Assembly: GCA_001769855.1 (NCBI GenBank)
Contig: MEPP01000022.1
Location: 1 to 64,000, forward strand
Length of the DNA stretch: 64,000 nucleotides
Source of the DNA: Bdellovibrionales bacterium GWA2_49_15
GTDB lineage: Bacteria; Bdellovibrionota; Bacteriovoracia; Bacteriovoracales; Bacteriovoracaceae
Reading direction: 5' to 3'
A program made the position numbers and the translations under genes. Below the pieces are notes generated by a model. That model made no database searches. It was not told the DNA's origin and was given only the letters and a program-made list of their open reading frames with translations. Below, one piece after another: positions 1 through 8,719 of the stretch (position 1 is its first letter; each line of letters starts with the position of its first letter).

Positions 1-41
1 AAGACATGCCAGGCCTTAAGAAATTTAAGAGGTTAGAACCC

Positions 42-866
42 ATGCCCGAACTACCCGAAGTCGAAACCATCCGCCAGCAATTAATCACGGCCTTGCCACT
101 TACGATTGAGCGCGTGCAATTTTCGAGCGTGGCCGACTCCATCATTAAAAAAGTTGATCGTAAAATTACGTTGACCGGGCAAACGATCGTTCAAATTCAC
201 CGCATGGGAAAGTGGCTGGAAATGATTCTTGATAATGATGACCGCATTCTTTCCCACCTCGGGATGAGTGGTTCGTGGCGGCTGTGGCAGAGCGAGCAGG
301 CAATCAAGCATGCGCACGTTCTCTTTCATGGAAAAAATTCTAAGAATAATCCGATGATTTTCGCCTACGTGGACCCGCGGCGTTTTGGAAAAATGTATTT
401 TATGACTAGCGCCCAGGCCTGTGAGTTTCGGGCCAAGCTGGGTGTTGATGTGAGCTCATCTGAATTTACAATCGATTACATCGCACAAACGTTGAGAAAA
501 TATCCGGCACGTGCCATCAAGGCGTTTCTGCTGGATCAGCAATTTTTTGCGGGAGTTGGTAATTATATCGCCTGCGAGATTTGTGCCCACGCCCGCATCC
601 GCCCCACTCGCAAGGCCAAGTCAATCACCTTGGAAGAAGTCACAAAAATTCACGCGGCCACAAAAGTCGTGATCGCCGGCCAGCTCCCCAAGGGCGGACT
701 CACCTTTCAGGGCGGATACCTTGATGCCTTCGGGGAAAAAGGTCAGGGACTGGAAAGCTTGGTGGTGTTTCATCAAAAAATTTGTGGTCTCTGTCAGCGT
801 GGAAAAATAAAAAAAATTGTCCTGGCCCAAAGAAGTACCTTTTATTGTCCTGCTTGCCAAAAATAA
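42..866 (+). CDS. mutM: Formamidopyrimidine-DNA glycosylase (Fpg/MutM)
   Basis: Base-excision repair enzyme that removes 8-oxoguanine and ring-opened purines and cleaves the abasic site. The product opens with MPELPEVET, the Fpg signature in which Pro2 (exposed after Met removal) is the catalytic nucleophile and Glu3 assists. A C-terminal zinc finger is visible as CGLC...CPAC in the last 30 residues. Length of about 274 aa is normal. An in-frame ATG exists 36 bases upstream, but it would bury Pro2; the chosen ATG has an AGAGG ribosome site about 8 bases upstream. The gene stands alone at the left edge. Family identity is very secure. Confidence 0.96.
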   Translation: MPELPEVETIRQQLITALPLTIERVQFSSVADSIIKKVDRKITLTGQTIVQIHRMGKWLEMILDNDDRILSHLGMSGSWRLWQSEQAIKHAHVLFHGKNSKNNPMIFAYVDPRRFGKMYFMTSAQACEFRAKLGVDVSSSEFTIDYIAQTLRKYPARAIKAFLLDQQFFAGVGNYIACEICAHARIRPTRKAKSITLEEVTKIHAATKVVIAGQLPKGGLTFQGGYLDAFGEKGQGLESLVVFHQKICGLCQRGKIKKIVLAQRSTFYCPACQK

Positions 867-1044
867 TGATAGGCAAAATAAACCCTACCAAAATATTTTA
901 TTCGGGCTTTCTGGGATCACAAGTAATGAAAATTATTTCAATTACGAAAATAAATAATAACTTGCTATTTTTTTTCATCGAAAGCTCATTTGATGACATA
1001 ATTCATATATTCTGTTGATAACACGATATCGCAAAGGAGTGCCC

Positions 1045-2550
1045 ATGAAACTTCATTTTCTCGCGGGTGTGAGCTTATTGGCCCTGGCCATGTCTTGCAC
1101 TAGCAATAAACACACAACCGCCAAGACGGTTAAAAAAGCGGACGGGACACCTATTAATGTTGTCCTCAAGTACCAAGCACCAGTCATAAAAGGCAAGCGG
1201 GCCCCGGCCTCACTCCCTGAAGGCCTCACGCCGAATTCGGTGAAGTATGCTGACCGTGGGGCCAAGCCTGAAACTGGACGCTCTGGAATTTACCAAGTTC
1301 AGACTCGGGCCTATCTCAATAAGGCGGGCAAAACCACTCTGGAAGTGACCAGCGGAGATTTTGAGACGGGGGCCCTCGCCGGCACGCATCTCACCAAGAT
1401 TCAGCTCAAGGGCTTCAACACTGCCGGTGAGGAAGTTTTTACCAATAACTTTAATGGCCTCACTAACAACGGCACCTGGTCCCAGGAGCGCGAGGACATG
1501 GGCCGCCGACAGAAGTTTCAAATTTTTTCCCATCTCTCAAAAGATGGCATCAAAAGAAATTTTGTAGTCACCAACGAAAGTGTGGTTTACATTCTGCCTG
1601 ATCTTAAAGCTGATAAAATTGTGGCCCAAGCTCAGGCCTATGATCACGAACCGATCACGATCACCGGAGAAGTGCTCGAACTCAATGGTGACCTGGGTGC
1701 TCGCGGTGATTGTGTACTCTCTATTGATGGCAGCGAAGTGGCGCGCACAGCGGGAATCTGGGTGGATGCCAGTGACCGGGTAAGCTGTACCTTTAACCGG
1801 CAATTCGATACGGTGGGAACTCACACCATCAAATTTACCGTTGAAAATGTTAACCCCGCCGATTACGACAGCACTAACAATAGTGTCGAGAAAACCATTA
1901 ATGTCGTTTCCCATGAAACCTTGCTCACCAACAATTATGTTTACTTTGAGGACATGACCTACAGCGTGGACTACGCCTACCGTTATGCCTTAGTGGACTA
2001 CAGCGGAAGCTACCACATGGATAATATTCAACAGTATATCTCCTACAATGGCGAAGTTGCCGATTTGATTTCAGGTGGTGGTGAGTTCCGCGTTTATGAA
2101 ACCTCAGGAGCCAACTCCCTGACTTGGTCGGGCACAGTTCCTGGCACCGATTTATGTCAAGGTAACAGCTACTGGAGCTGCTACCAGGCCTATGATTACA
2201 ATACCAATCGTTACCTGACGATCAACAAGGCCAAAACCAACAACCACTCTTACGTTTATTATCAGCGCCATGGTGGTCGGGTGGTTTATCACGGCATCGG
2301 CGGCTATGCCTATCTTGATCAGTACAACCAGGAATGGGGTCCAAGACTTCCGCTCGTCGGTTATGAGTATAACATTGAGGTGAGCGTCTCTTCGGGAACT
2401 TCTAATTTTGTCGGGCGTGCCTCACCCACTCTGCATGACTACAACTATAATTATGATTCCCATGGAGATCATTGCTGGAACACCGGCTCGTACTATGGTG
2501 AATATTGCGAGAGCTATCGCTATAACTACGTAGGTAAGCGCAGTTACTAA
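1045..2550 (+). CDS. Secreted lipoprotein with CARDB-like domain, unknown function
   Basis: A predicted lipoprotein of 501 aa. The N-terminus MKLHFLAGVSLLALAMSC is a short signal peptide ending in a lipobox-like LAMSC. Around residues 185-285 the sequence alternates strands and ends in a VNPADYDSTNNS turn typical of CARDB/Ig-like adhesion modules (known in cell-surface proteins). The last 200 residues are extremely rich in Tyr, Asn, Gly and Ser, suggesting a beta-rich extracellular domain; I do not recognise it. The start is set by AAAGGAG 5-6 bases upstream; an in-frame TTG 30 bases earlier has no ribosome site. A hairpin follows the stop codon. Monocistronic. Confidence 0.8.
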   Translation: MKLHFLAGVSLLALAMSCTSNKHTTAKTVKKADGTPINVVLKYQAPVIKGKRAPASLPEGLTPNSVKYADRGAKPETGRSGIYQVQTRAYLNKAGKTTLEVTSGDFETGALAGTHLTKIQLKGFNTAGEEVFTNNFNGLTNNGTWSQEREDMGRRQKFQIFSHLSKDGIKRNFVVTNESVVYILPDLKADKIVAQAQAYDHEPITITGEVLELNGDLGARGDCVLSIDGSEVARTAGIWVDASDRVSCTFNRQFDTVGTHTIKFTVENVNPADYDSTNNSVEKTINVVSHETLLTNNYVYFEDMTYSVDYAYRYALVDYSGSYHMDNIQQYISYNGEVADLISGGGEFRVYETSGANSLTWSGTVPGTDLCQGNSYWSCYQAYDYNTNRYLTINKAKTNNHSYVYYQRHGGRVVYHGIGGYAYLDQYNQEWGPRLPLVGYEYNIEVSVSSGTSNFVGRASPTLHDYNYNYDSHGDHCWNTGSYYGEYCESYRYNYVGKRSY

Positions 2551-2571
2551 TCTCTTTTATTATGGCCATAT

Positions 2572-2607
2572 CCCCACTTCTCACATTAATGGGAAGTGGG
2601 GTCCTTT
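2572..2607 (+). terminator. Hairpin terminator after the CARDB-like lipoprotein gene
   Basis: A 9-bp perfect stem, CCCCACTTC (2572-2580) with GAAGTGGGG (2593-2601), has a 12-base loop and is followed by TCCTTT. It lies between two convergent genes. The U-tract is short, so termination strength is uncertain. Confidence 0.6.
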
Positions 2608-2638
2608 GTGCCGCCCGCGACAACGGTAGCACCACACC

Positions 2639-3682
2639 TTAGGTATAGAGCAGTGATTTCGGCCCTTCGCTCACGACTTCACCAATAATCGTCGCCTGCT
2701 TGAAAGTTGTTCGCAATTTTTCCACCATCTCGGCGGCAACCTCGCGAGACACTGAAAGTAACAGACCTCCGCTGGTTTGCGGATCATGGATGAGAGTCGC
2801 CATGTTTTTTGAAAGCGGGCCGGCATCAAGCGCCGCCTCGGTATATTCGCGATTGGTTCGATGGGCCTTGGTCAAAATCTCTTTTTCAATAAATTCCTGC
2901 GCGCGAGGATAGAGTGGCAGGGCATCGCTCCTGAAGACAAAAGTTTTCTGACTGGCCTTGGCCATTTGATAGCTATGACCGGACAGGCCGAAGCCGGTAA
3001 TATCGGTGGCAGCGTGAATATGAGCGAGGAGGTCGCTGCTTAAAACATCCACCACATTATTAGCTTGGGCCATTCCCTCGAGGGTCTGGCGCATGTCTTC
3101 TTCGGTAATCAGTGAACGTTTGAGGGCCGCGGATAATGTCCCCGTCCCCAAAGGCTTGGTGAGAATCAGCACGTCCCCGGCCTTGGCACCTTGATTGGTC
3201 CAGATGCGCTCGGGATGAACTAACCCTGTTACCGAGAGACCAAATTTCAGCGTATCATCGTCAATGGAATGACCGCCGACAAAAGTGCACTTGGTCTGGG
3301 TCAGAAGATCGGAAGCACCTTGCAAAACGCTGCTGATCACAGTCCCTTCCATGGTAGCGAGCGGGAAGGCCAGAATCGCCATGGCGGTCACCGGTCGCCC
3401 ACCCATCGCGTAGACATCGCTGACGGCATTGCAGGCGGCAATTTTTCCAAAGGTGTACGGGTCGTCCACAATGGGAGTAAAAAAATCTAAAGTTTGCACC
3501 ATCGCCTGTGTGTCACTGACCTTATAGATCGCAGCATCATCAAAATACTTCCCATCCACAAGAAGCTGCGGATGAGCGGGGGGGAAAGTGATCTTGGAGA
3601 GGATTTTGCGCAACTCCAGAGCGGCGATTTTGGCGGCACAGCCACCCTTTTGTACGGTTTGAGTCAGACGTATAGTCGTCAT
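2639..3682 (-). CDS. selD: Selenide, water dikinase (SelD)
   Basis: Makes selenophosphate from selenide and ATP, the selenium donor for selenocysteine and for 2-selenouridine in tRNA. The glycine-rich N-terminus contains GGCAAKI: Cys15 and Lys18 correspond to the catalytic Cys/Sec and Lys of the family, so this is a cysteine form with no need for Sec decoding of its own mRNA. The DAAIYKV, DFFTPIVDDPY and GGHSIDD segments are typical AIRS-fold metal and ATP-binding motifs. Length 347 aa is standard. CTGGAGG lies 6-8 bases before the ATG. No selA, selB or mnmH partner is in the window. Confidence 0.94.
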   Translation of the reverse strand: MTTIRLTQTVQKGGCAAKIAALELRKILSKITFPPAHPQLLVDGKYFDDAAIYKVSDTQAMVQTLDFFTPIVDDPYTFGKIAACNAVSDVYAMGGRPVTAMAILAFPLATMEGTVISSVLQGASDLLTQTKCTFVGGHSIDDDTLKFGLSVTGLVHPERIWTNQGAKAGDVLILTKPLGTGTLSAALKRSLITEEDMRQTLEGMAQANNVVDVLSSDLLAHIHAATDITGFGLSGHSYQMAKASQKTFVFRSDALPLYPRAQEFIEKEILTKAHRTNREYTEAALDAGPLSKNMATLIHDPQTSGGLLLSVSREVAAEMVEKLRTTFKQATIIGEVVSEGPKSLLYT

Positions 3683-3789
3683 TTTGGCCTCCAGGCGTAT
3701 TTCTTATACCAAGTTAGACAATATCTCCGCAATAAAATAGAATTTTATGCACAGGATGTACGATCATCGGCGCATATAAGGAGTCAAGG

Positions 3790-4296
3790 ATGAAAACAAT
3801 ATCCGCATTTTGGCGGCAGCCCTCAAGCGCTTATCGCAATTTTCAATTGGTTTTCACCCTCTTATCCTTAAATTTCATTATTCCCGCTTTTTCCTATGCC
3901 CTCGCCCCCCAGATCGTGGCCGGGCAGTTTCATCAAATCAACCAGCTCATGGGGGGAACTCCCTATACTTTTCCTGAAGAGATGTCGCGGATGTGGCGCT
4001 ACTTGGGGGCCGCCAATGTTATGACCTTAGGACTCATGTGTTTTATGTTGCAGCTTAACTTGCGCAAATTTAAGACGATCCTAATTCCTTTGTGTTTTTT
4101 AAAAGGCTACAACGCTCTCCTGTTTCTCCTGGGATTTTTTGCTACCCCGGAATATCGGGTTTTTCTCGCCATCGCACTTTTAGATTTTATAACCACCGCG
4201 GCCTTCATCTATTTTGCCGGAAAAGCTATCAGAGAAACCGATGCTCTTCCTGATAGCATTCTAATCCCTCCACCTGGACTCCGATCTTCTCTATGA
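3790..4296 (+). CDS. Four-helix integral membrane protein, first gene of a GMC oxidoreductase operon
   Basis: A 168-aa protein with about four hydrophobic segments (roughly residues 20-42, 70-90, 98-118 and 122-145) and a Pro-rich C-terminal tail. No family recognised. The AAGGAG ribosome site lies about 5 bases before the ATG. Its stop overlaps the start of the next gene (ATGA), so it is translationally coupled to the accessory protein and the first GMC oxidoreductase. By context it may anchor or serve as an electron-transfer partner for these enzymes in the membrane; that is inference only. Confidence 0.75.
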   Translation: MKTISAFWRQPSSAYRNFQLVFTLLSLNFIIPAFSYALAPQIVAGQFHQINQLMGGTPYTFPEEMSRMWRYLGAANVMTLGLMCFMLQLNLRKFKTILIPLCFLKGYNALLFLLGFFATPEYRVFLAIALLDFITTAAFIYFAGKAIRETDALPDSILIPPPGLRSSL

Positions 4297-4658
4297 TGTT
4301 TGTCTTTGAAAAAAAATGGTGCCTCAAACTTTTTGATGCCATAATGCCGTCTGGTTCGTCCATGCCGGGAATCAGCACTATCTCACTGGATAAATTTTGG
4401 AAAGAGTTTGAACAAAATGCGCCACCGCTCATGAAGCTGGGAGTGCGCTTTGCCGTCTTCTACCTGACCCTTCGCCCATTTTTTTCCCCAAGATATCTGA
4501 AGCTTTTTCCGCAACTGTCGACTTCGGCGCAGGATCTTTTCTTGACCGAAGTCAACGAATCACGTTTTTATCTTGAACGACAGCTGGTGACCACCCTCAA
4601 GGCCGTAGCATGCATGGCGTATTTTGATCATCCCAAAATGCGACTCATGGTGGAGTAG
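4293..4658 (+). CDS. Small accessory protein of GMC oxidoreductase (gluconate-dehydrogenase subunit 3-like)
   Basis: A 121-aa protein directly upstream of a GMC oxidoreductase. The C-terminal half has the pattern LSTSAQDLFL...R.LVTTLKAVACMAYFDHPKM, resembling the tail of small subunits that accompany membrane-linked GMC dehydrogenases (gluconate 2-dehydrogenase subunit 3-type). The gene at 6185-6577 shows the same arrangement (LSPSKKAAV...NTLAKMGVYG) before the second oxidoreductase, so the two look like diverged paralogues. The start overlaps the previous stop as ATGA; five bases separate its stop from the next start. Family assignment is tentative. Confidence 0.7.
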   Translation: MMFVFEKKWCLKLFDAIMPSGSSMPGISTISLDKFWKEFEQNAPPLMKLGVRFAVFYLTLRPFFSPRYLKLFPQLSTSAQDLFLTEVNESRFYLERQLVTTLKAVACMAYFDHPKMRLMVE

Positions 4659-4663
4659 TCATT

Positions 4664-6175
4664 ATGCCCGTGGTTGAAATTAATTATTCCATCGACTTTC
4701 TGCCCTTCGAAAAAAAGGATTTCCATTTCGATGCCATTGTTATCGGAAGCGGGCCTGCCGGTGCCACGGTGGCCCACCAGCTGACTTTGGCCGGTCAATC
4801 CGTTGTCGTCCTGGAGGAAGGGCCTCTCGTCAAAGCAGAAAACTTTCCCGAGTCATCATTTCAGGCCATGACTCAACTCTATCGTGATATGAGCACCTCG
4901 ATGATTCTAGGTAATTGTCCGATGCCATTTGTTCAGGCAAAAATGGTGGGGGGAGCATCGACTATTAATGGCGCAATCTCCTGGCGTCTCCCGTTGCATG
5001 TTTATCATGATTGGCTCGATCAAGACCCCGGGCTTGAACCACATCTGCAATGGAATGATCTGCAAAATATTTTTAACAAGATTGAATTTGATCTCAACAT
5101 TGCCCCTACTGATGAGAAGATTGCAGGCCCCAACAATCTCCTCCTCAAGGCCGGCGCGGATCTCTTAAAGCTTGAAAATCGTCCGATCTATCGCAATGTT
5201 AAGGAATGCGAGGGACTTGGGCGCTGTCTTCAGGGCTGTCCCAAAAGACATAAGTTGAGTATGGAAAACTCCTATCTCCGTTGGGCCGTTGAAAAAGGTT
5301 GTACCCTTTTTCCCAACGTTAAAGCACAAAAAATTATCGTAGAATATCAAAAAGCGGTTGGCGTTTTGTTCACCACACTTTCGGGTGATCAGATCACCAT
5401 CAAGGCCAAGAACATCATTGTGGCGGCAAGTGCCGTGCAAAGTCCGTCGCTTCTGATTTCCAGCGGAATCAAACAGGGGCCGGTAGGAAAAAATTTTCAA
5501 TGCCATCCTGGAATTTCCATGGCGGGACGATTTCCAACTCCCGTTCATGTATGGCGCGGGGCCACTCAGGGCCATGAGGTTATCGAACTCTGCTCGCAGG
5601 GAATTAAGTTTGAGGCCTTGGGCTATGATCGCACGATTGTGGCCATGCGTTTAAAAGGTGTCGGCAAGGAGCTGATGGAAGACATCTCGCAACTGAAATA
5701 TTGGGCCAACTGGGGCGCGGCCATCAAGGCCCAGGCCAAGGGACGGGTTATCCCCGGCCGCAACCGATCTCAAATTATTTACTCTCTCACAAAAGATGAT
5801 CTCGTAAAGGTTCGCAAGGCTGTGAGAATTTTGGGTGAGATGATGTTGGCTGCCGGTGCAACCTATGTCACTCCCGGCGTCCAAGGTTGGCATAAAAAAG
5901 TTCTTCAACCTTTGATCATGGCGAAATTTGAAAAAGAAGTCCCGCTCAACCCAAAATTGTTCACCATGGCCGTCACCCATATGTTTGGGACCTGCAAGAT
6001 GGGAAGTGATCCCAAGACCTCAGTGGTGCGTCCGGATTTTCGCCATCATCACATCGCCGGACTCTATGTGGCCGACTCCAGCGTTTTCCCCACGAACATA
6101 GGAGTCAATCCTCAAACCAGCATTATCGCCCTGGCGCATCTTTGTGCGAAATCCGTGGCCGATGCGACTCCATAG
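4664..6175 (+). CDS. GMC family FAD-dependent oxidoreductase (module 1)
   Basis: FAD-dependent alcohol or sterol-type oxidoreductase of 503 aa. The Rossmann FAD motif GSGPAGATVAHQL begins near residue 27 and ends in an acidic VVLEEG. GGASTINGAI is the second GMC signature region. A cysteine cluster CEGLGRCLQGC sits near residue 185, as in the bacterial alcohol-oxidase branch. The C-terminal domain has THMFGTCKMG and GLYVADSSVFPTNIGVNPQ, carrying the active-site His/Asn region. No signal peptide, so cytoplasmic or membrane-associated through its partners. Substrate unknown. Part of a tight operon with an accessory protein on each side. Confidence 0.88.
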   Translation: MPVVEINYSIDFLPFEKKDFHFDAIVIGSGPAGATVAHQLTLAGQSVVVLEEGPLVKAENFPESSFQAMTQLYRDMSTSMILGNCPMPFVQAKMVGGASTINGAISWRLPLHVYHDWLDQDPGLEPHLQWNDLQNIFNKIEFDLNIAPTDEKIAGPNNLLLKAGADLLKLENRPIYRNVKECEGLGRCLQGCPKRHKLSMENSYLRWAVEKGCTLFPNVKAQKIIVEYQKAVGVLFTTLSGDQITIKAKNIIVAASAVQSPSLLISSGIKQGPVGKNFQCHPGISMAGRFPTPVHVWRGATQGHEVIELCSQGIKFEALGYDRTIVAMRLKGVGKELMEDISQLKYWANWGAAIKAQAKGRVIPGRNRSQIIYSLTKDDLVKVRKAVRILGEMMLAAGATYVTPGVQGWHKKVLQPLIMAKFEKEVPLNPKLFTMAVTHMFGTCKMGSDPKTSVVRPDFRHHHIAGLYVADSSVFPTNIGVNPQTSIIALAHLCAKSVADATP

Positions 6176-6184
6176 GACTGATGT

Positions 6185-6577
6185 ATGTTTTTAAGTGACA
6201 AGAGACTAGTGCAGTTTGAGGCCATCCAGGCCACTTTAGTTCCGGCCCTACTGCGCATGAAGCAAGACGGCCGAGATCGTTCACGGGATCTGCTGAATAA
6301 TTTCCTTAAAAACAAAGACCGGGCCATACTTTTTAAAATCGGTCTTTTCCTGGTGTTCATTGACGTGGTTTCATTCTTCTACGGTCTTAGTTGTTTTCGC
6401 AAGCTCTCGCCCTCAAAGAAAGCGGCGGTGATGTTGTTTTTCTTTAACTCTCCCCTTCCCCTCTTCCGCAAAGGTTTTTGGGGGATTAACACGCTGGCAA
6501 AAATGGGAGTCTACGGTCAGACTGAAATTTATGAAGAAATTGGTTACAAAATAAAAACGCTGAGGCCCGGTCTGTGA
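6185..6577 (+). CDS. Small accessory protein of the second GMC oxidoreductase
   Basis: A 130-aa protein with one hydrophobic stretch near residues 50-68 (LFKIGLFLVFIDVVSFFYGL) and a C-terminal LSPSKKAAVMLFFF...GINTLAKMGVYGQTEIYEEIGY segment, the pattern seen in small partner subunits of GMC dehydrogenases. It starts 10 bases after the first oxidoreductase and its TGA overlaps the GTG of the second one (GTGA). It resembles the product of 4293-4658 in position and layout, suggesting duplication of an accessory-plus-oxidoreductase unit. Function is inferred from context. Confidence 0.7.
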   Translation: MFLSDKRLVQFEAIQATLVPALLRMKQDGRDRSRDLLNNFLKNKDRAILFKIGLFLVFIDVVSFFYGLSCFRKLSPSKKAAVMLFFFNSPLPLFRKGFWGINTLAKMGVYGQTEIYEEIGYKIKTLRPGL

Positions 6578-8067
6578 AAACATTAAGCTATGACATTGTG
6601 ATTATAGGTTCCGGTGCCGGTGGCGGGACAGTGGCCAAAGAGCTTGCCCCTCTTTGCAAAAAAGGTGTGCGCATTGCACTCCTGGAATGGGGTGGACGTT
6701 TCCGTGACCAAGACAACAGCCGCTCAGAAGTTGAGATGGCGCAAAAATATTATTTTGAAAGTGGTGGCGTCCAAAATACTTCCCAGAACATGACCTTCGC
6801 TTTGGCCAAGGCGGTCGGTGGGTCAACCACAGTATACACCGGCACCTCCCTCGTGTTGCCGGATGAAATTTTGGAAAAAAAGTGGGCCATTCCAGGCCTA
6901 AACTCATCTAATCTCAGACCTCGTTTCCAGAAATATTTAAGAGAAAACAATGTTCATCTTTTAGATAAGGCACTCATCAATGAAAATAACCAGCTCTTTT
7001 ATAATGCCTGCACTAAGCTGGGACTCAAGCCTTCCCAGTTCCCCGTCAATGTTAAAAACTGCCAAGGCCTGGGGACATGCAATTTAGGATGCGCCGTTCA
7101 TGCTAAGCAGGGCACGCACGTGGTGCAAATTCCCATGGCCGAAAAAGATGGAGTCGAGCTCGTACCTTTCTGCCGCGTCGACCGTATCGAAGAAAATCAG
7201 GTTATGGCCACGGTTCTCCCCGCCGAGCACGGCCTCTCCCCTTCGCCCTGGCCCTGTGGTGAATATTGCATCCGCGCCAAAAAAATTGTCCTGTGCGCCG
7301 GGGCCATTCACACTCCCGCTCTCATGCTCAAATCATTTGGGCCGTATCACCAAGCACTTGGAAAGTATTTCACCTGCCATCCCGCGCTCATCTTGGTTGC
7401 CCAACACGATCACGAAATTAATAATACTTTCGGCCACCCCAAAAGTTACTACTGTGAAGATTTTATGCACTCCCATAGCGTGCTGTTAGAAACCTGCATG
7501 TACTTCCCTTTTACGCTGGCGAAAAATTTAGTCGGCTTCGGTTCCGAAGTCGACGAGTTGATGTCAGATTTCAATCGGCTTCAGATGATTTTGGTTTTAA
7601 TCATGGATCATGCCCGAAAGGAAAATGGCATTTGCCTCGACCGTGAAGGTCGGCCGGTTGTGCATTATCGTTTTACCCGCGAAGACATTTGTGCCTTTGT
7701 TAAAGGCATAAAGGAGAGCGCACGAATCTTCTTTGCCGCCGGCGCAAAACGAATCCACGCCCCGGCATCCGCCAAATTTTTTATCCAGGCCGAGGATGCC
7801 CCACGAATCGATGAACTCATTAACGAGAAAGAATTTAAACTTGGGAAGATGTCGATTGCTTCGGCCCACCTGATGGGCGGCTGTCGCATGGGAGAAAATC
7901 CGGCGGCAGCCGTCACTGATTCCTGGGGTCGTGTCTATGGCAAAAAAGATCTCTATGTGGCCGACGCTTCCTTGTTCCCCAACTCCTCAGGCGTCAACCC
8001 CTATCTCACCATCATGGCCCTGGCCGACCGTGTGGCCGAAGCTGTGACTCAAGATTTGCGTCCATAA
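6574..8067 (+). CDS. GMC family FAD-dependent oxidoreductase (module 2)
   Basis: A 497-aa GMC oxidoreductase. The FAD-binding GSGAGGGTVAKEL begins near residue 12; AVGGSTTVYTGT matches the second FAD contact region; a cysteine-rich CQGLGTCNLGC is near residue 163; the C-terminus has AHLMGGCRMG and LYVADASLFPNSSGVNPYL, the family's active-site end. It starts with GTG overlapping the previous stop. It has the same domain plan as the enzyme at 4664-6175 but is clearly diverged from it. Probably oxidises an alcohol or lipid-like substrate; which one cannot be read from sequence. It ends the operon at a bidirectional hairpin. Confidence 0.88.
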   Translation: MKTLSYDIVIIGSGAGGGTVAKELAPLCKKGVRIALLEWGGRFRDQDNSRSEVEMAQKYYFESGGVQNTSQNMTFALAKAVGGSTTVYTGTSLVLPDEILEKKWAIPGLNSSNLRPRFQKYLRENNVHLLDKALINENNQLFYNACTKLGLKPSQFPVNVKNCQGLGTCNLGCAVHAKQGTHVVQIPMAEKDGVELVPFCRVDRIEENQVMATVLPAEHGLSPSPWPCGEYCIRAKKIVLCAGAIHTPALMLKSFGPYHQALGKYFTCHPALILVAQHDHEINNTFGHPKSYYCEDFMHSHSVLLETCMYFPFTLAKNLVGFGSEVDELMSDFNRLQMILVLIMDHARKENGICLDREGRPVVHYRFTREDICAFVKGIKESARIFFAAGAKRIHAPASAKFFIQAEDAPRIDELINEKEFKLGKMSIASAHLMGGCRMGENPAAAVTDSWGRVYGKKDLYVADASLFPNSSGVNPYLTIMALADRVAEAVTQDLRP

Positions 8068-8071
8068 TAAA

Positions 8072-8095
8072 AAGGCCCAGCATTTGCCGGGCCTT
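8072..8095. terminator. Bidirectional terminator between GMC operon and RRM gene
   Basis: AAGGCCC (8072-8078) pairs perfectly with GGGCCTT (8089-8095) around a 10-base loop. It is followed on the plus strand by a short T-rich stretch, and on the minus strand the complementary A tract becomes TTTTT. It sits between convergent genes and could serve both. Confidence 0.75.
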
Positions 8096-8121
8096 CTTAT
8101 ATTTAGAATAACTTTCTAGTA

Positions 8122-8532
8122 TTAGAAGCGTCTTCCGCCACGATCACCGCCGCCGCCGTAGCCGCCACGATCACCGCCGCCGCCGCCGTATCCACCGCCA
8201 CGACTTCCACCACCACCACCGTATCCACCGCCGCCGCCGCGAGGTCCACGACCACCGCCACCGCCACGAGGACCGCCGCCATTTGTAGCAGGACGGGCTT
8301 CGTCAACTTTCAATTGACGGCCTTCGAGTTCCTGGCCATTGAATTTTTCAACAGCTGCTTGGGCCTCTTCGTCTGTGCTCATTTCGACGAAACCAAAGCC
8401 TTTGCTTCGGCCTGTTTCACGATCAGTTACAACCTTGGCAGATGCCACTGTACCGGCCTGTGAGAACAACTCAGACAGACTTTGATCAGTAGTTGAATAA
8501 CTGAGATTACCTACATACAACTTAGTGCCCAT
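8122..8532 (-). CDS. RNA-binding protein with RRM domain and Gly/Arg-rich tail
   Basis: A 136-aa single-RRM protein. RNP2 is LYVGNLSY near residue 5 and RNP1 is RSKGFGFVEM near residue 43; both are the RNA-contact strands. From about residue 84 the tail is nearly all Gly with regularly spaced Arg and Tyr (RGGGGG, GGYGGGG units), like cyanobacterial Rbp and plant GRP cold-response proteins, where the family is an RNA chaperone. AAAGGAGG lies 6 bases before the ATG, so it should be translated strongly. The leader is about 50 bases long if the promoter at 8591-8619 is right. Confidence 0.92.
   Translation of the reverse strand: MGTKLYVGNLSYSTTDQSLSELFSQAGTVASAKVVTDRETGRSKGFGFVEMSTDEEAQAAVEKFNGQELEGRQLKVDEARPATNGGGPRGGGGGRGPRGGGGGYGGGGGSRGGGYGGGGGDRGGYGGGGDRGGRRF
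8147..8285 (-). repeat. GC-rich low-complexity repeat encoding the Gly-rich tail
   Basis: Tandem, imperfect units of GGN glycine codons with interspersed CGT/CGC and TAC codons make up this stretch; on the plus strand it reads as ccgccgcc and ccaccacc blocks. Such repeats are prone to slippage and copy-number change, which would alter tail length without a frameshift when whole codons are gained or lost. Confidence 0.8.
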
Positions 8533-8590
8533 TCGAACCTCCTTTTGGTCATGTGGTTGGGCGGGATTGCCGCTCTAGAGGTTCAGGAGA

Positions 8591-8619
8591 ATAACAAAAA
8601 TCTACCAAGAAACTCTCAA
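8591..8619 (-). promoter_or_regulatory. Predicted sigma-70-type promoter of the RRM gene
   Basis: On the minus strand TTGAGA (8619-8614) and TGTTAT (8596-8591) are 17 bases apart, both close to the -35 and -10 consensus. Transcription would begin near 8584, giving a 5' leader of roughly 50 bases that ends in a strong ribosome site. Confidence 0.5.
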
Positions 8620-8719
8620 GAAGCGAAAACGACAGGTTTTTAACCCATCTGATTCATAGTGTCGAGTATTTATTAAATTATTTCAACTAAAAATTTGCAA
8701 AATTTGTATAGAAAAGAGG

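Noticed and set aside
1015..1044. TTG start upstream of the CARDB-like lipoprotein
   Set aside because: No ribosome site, while the ATG at 1045 has AAAGGAG and gives a proper signal peptide.
8103..8306. Second reading frame through the glycine-rich repeat (Val/Ala-rich)
   Set aside because: A consequence of the GC-rich repeat in another frame; the RRM frame has the domain and the ribosome site.
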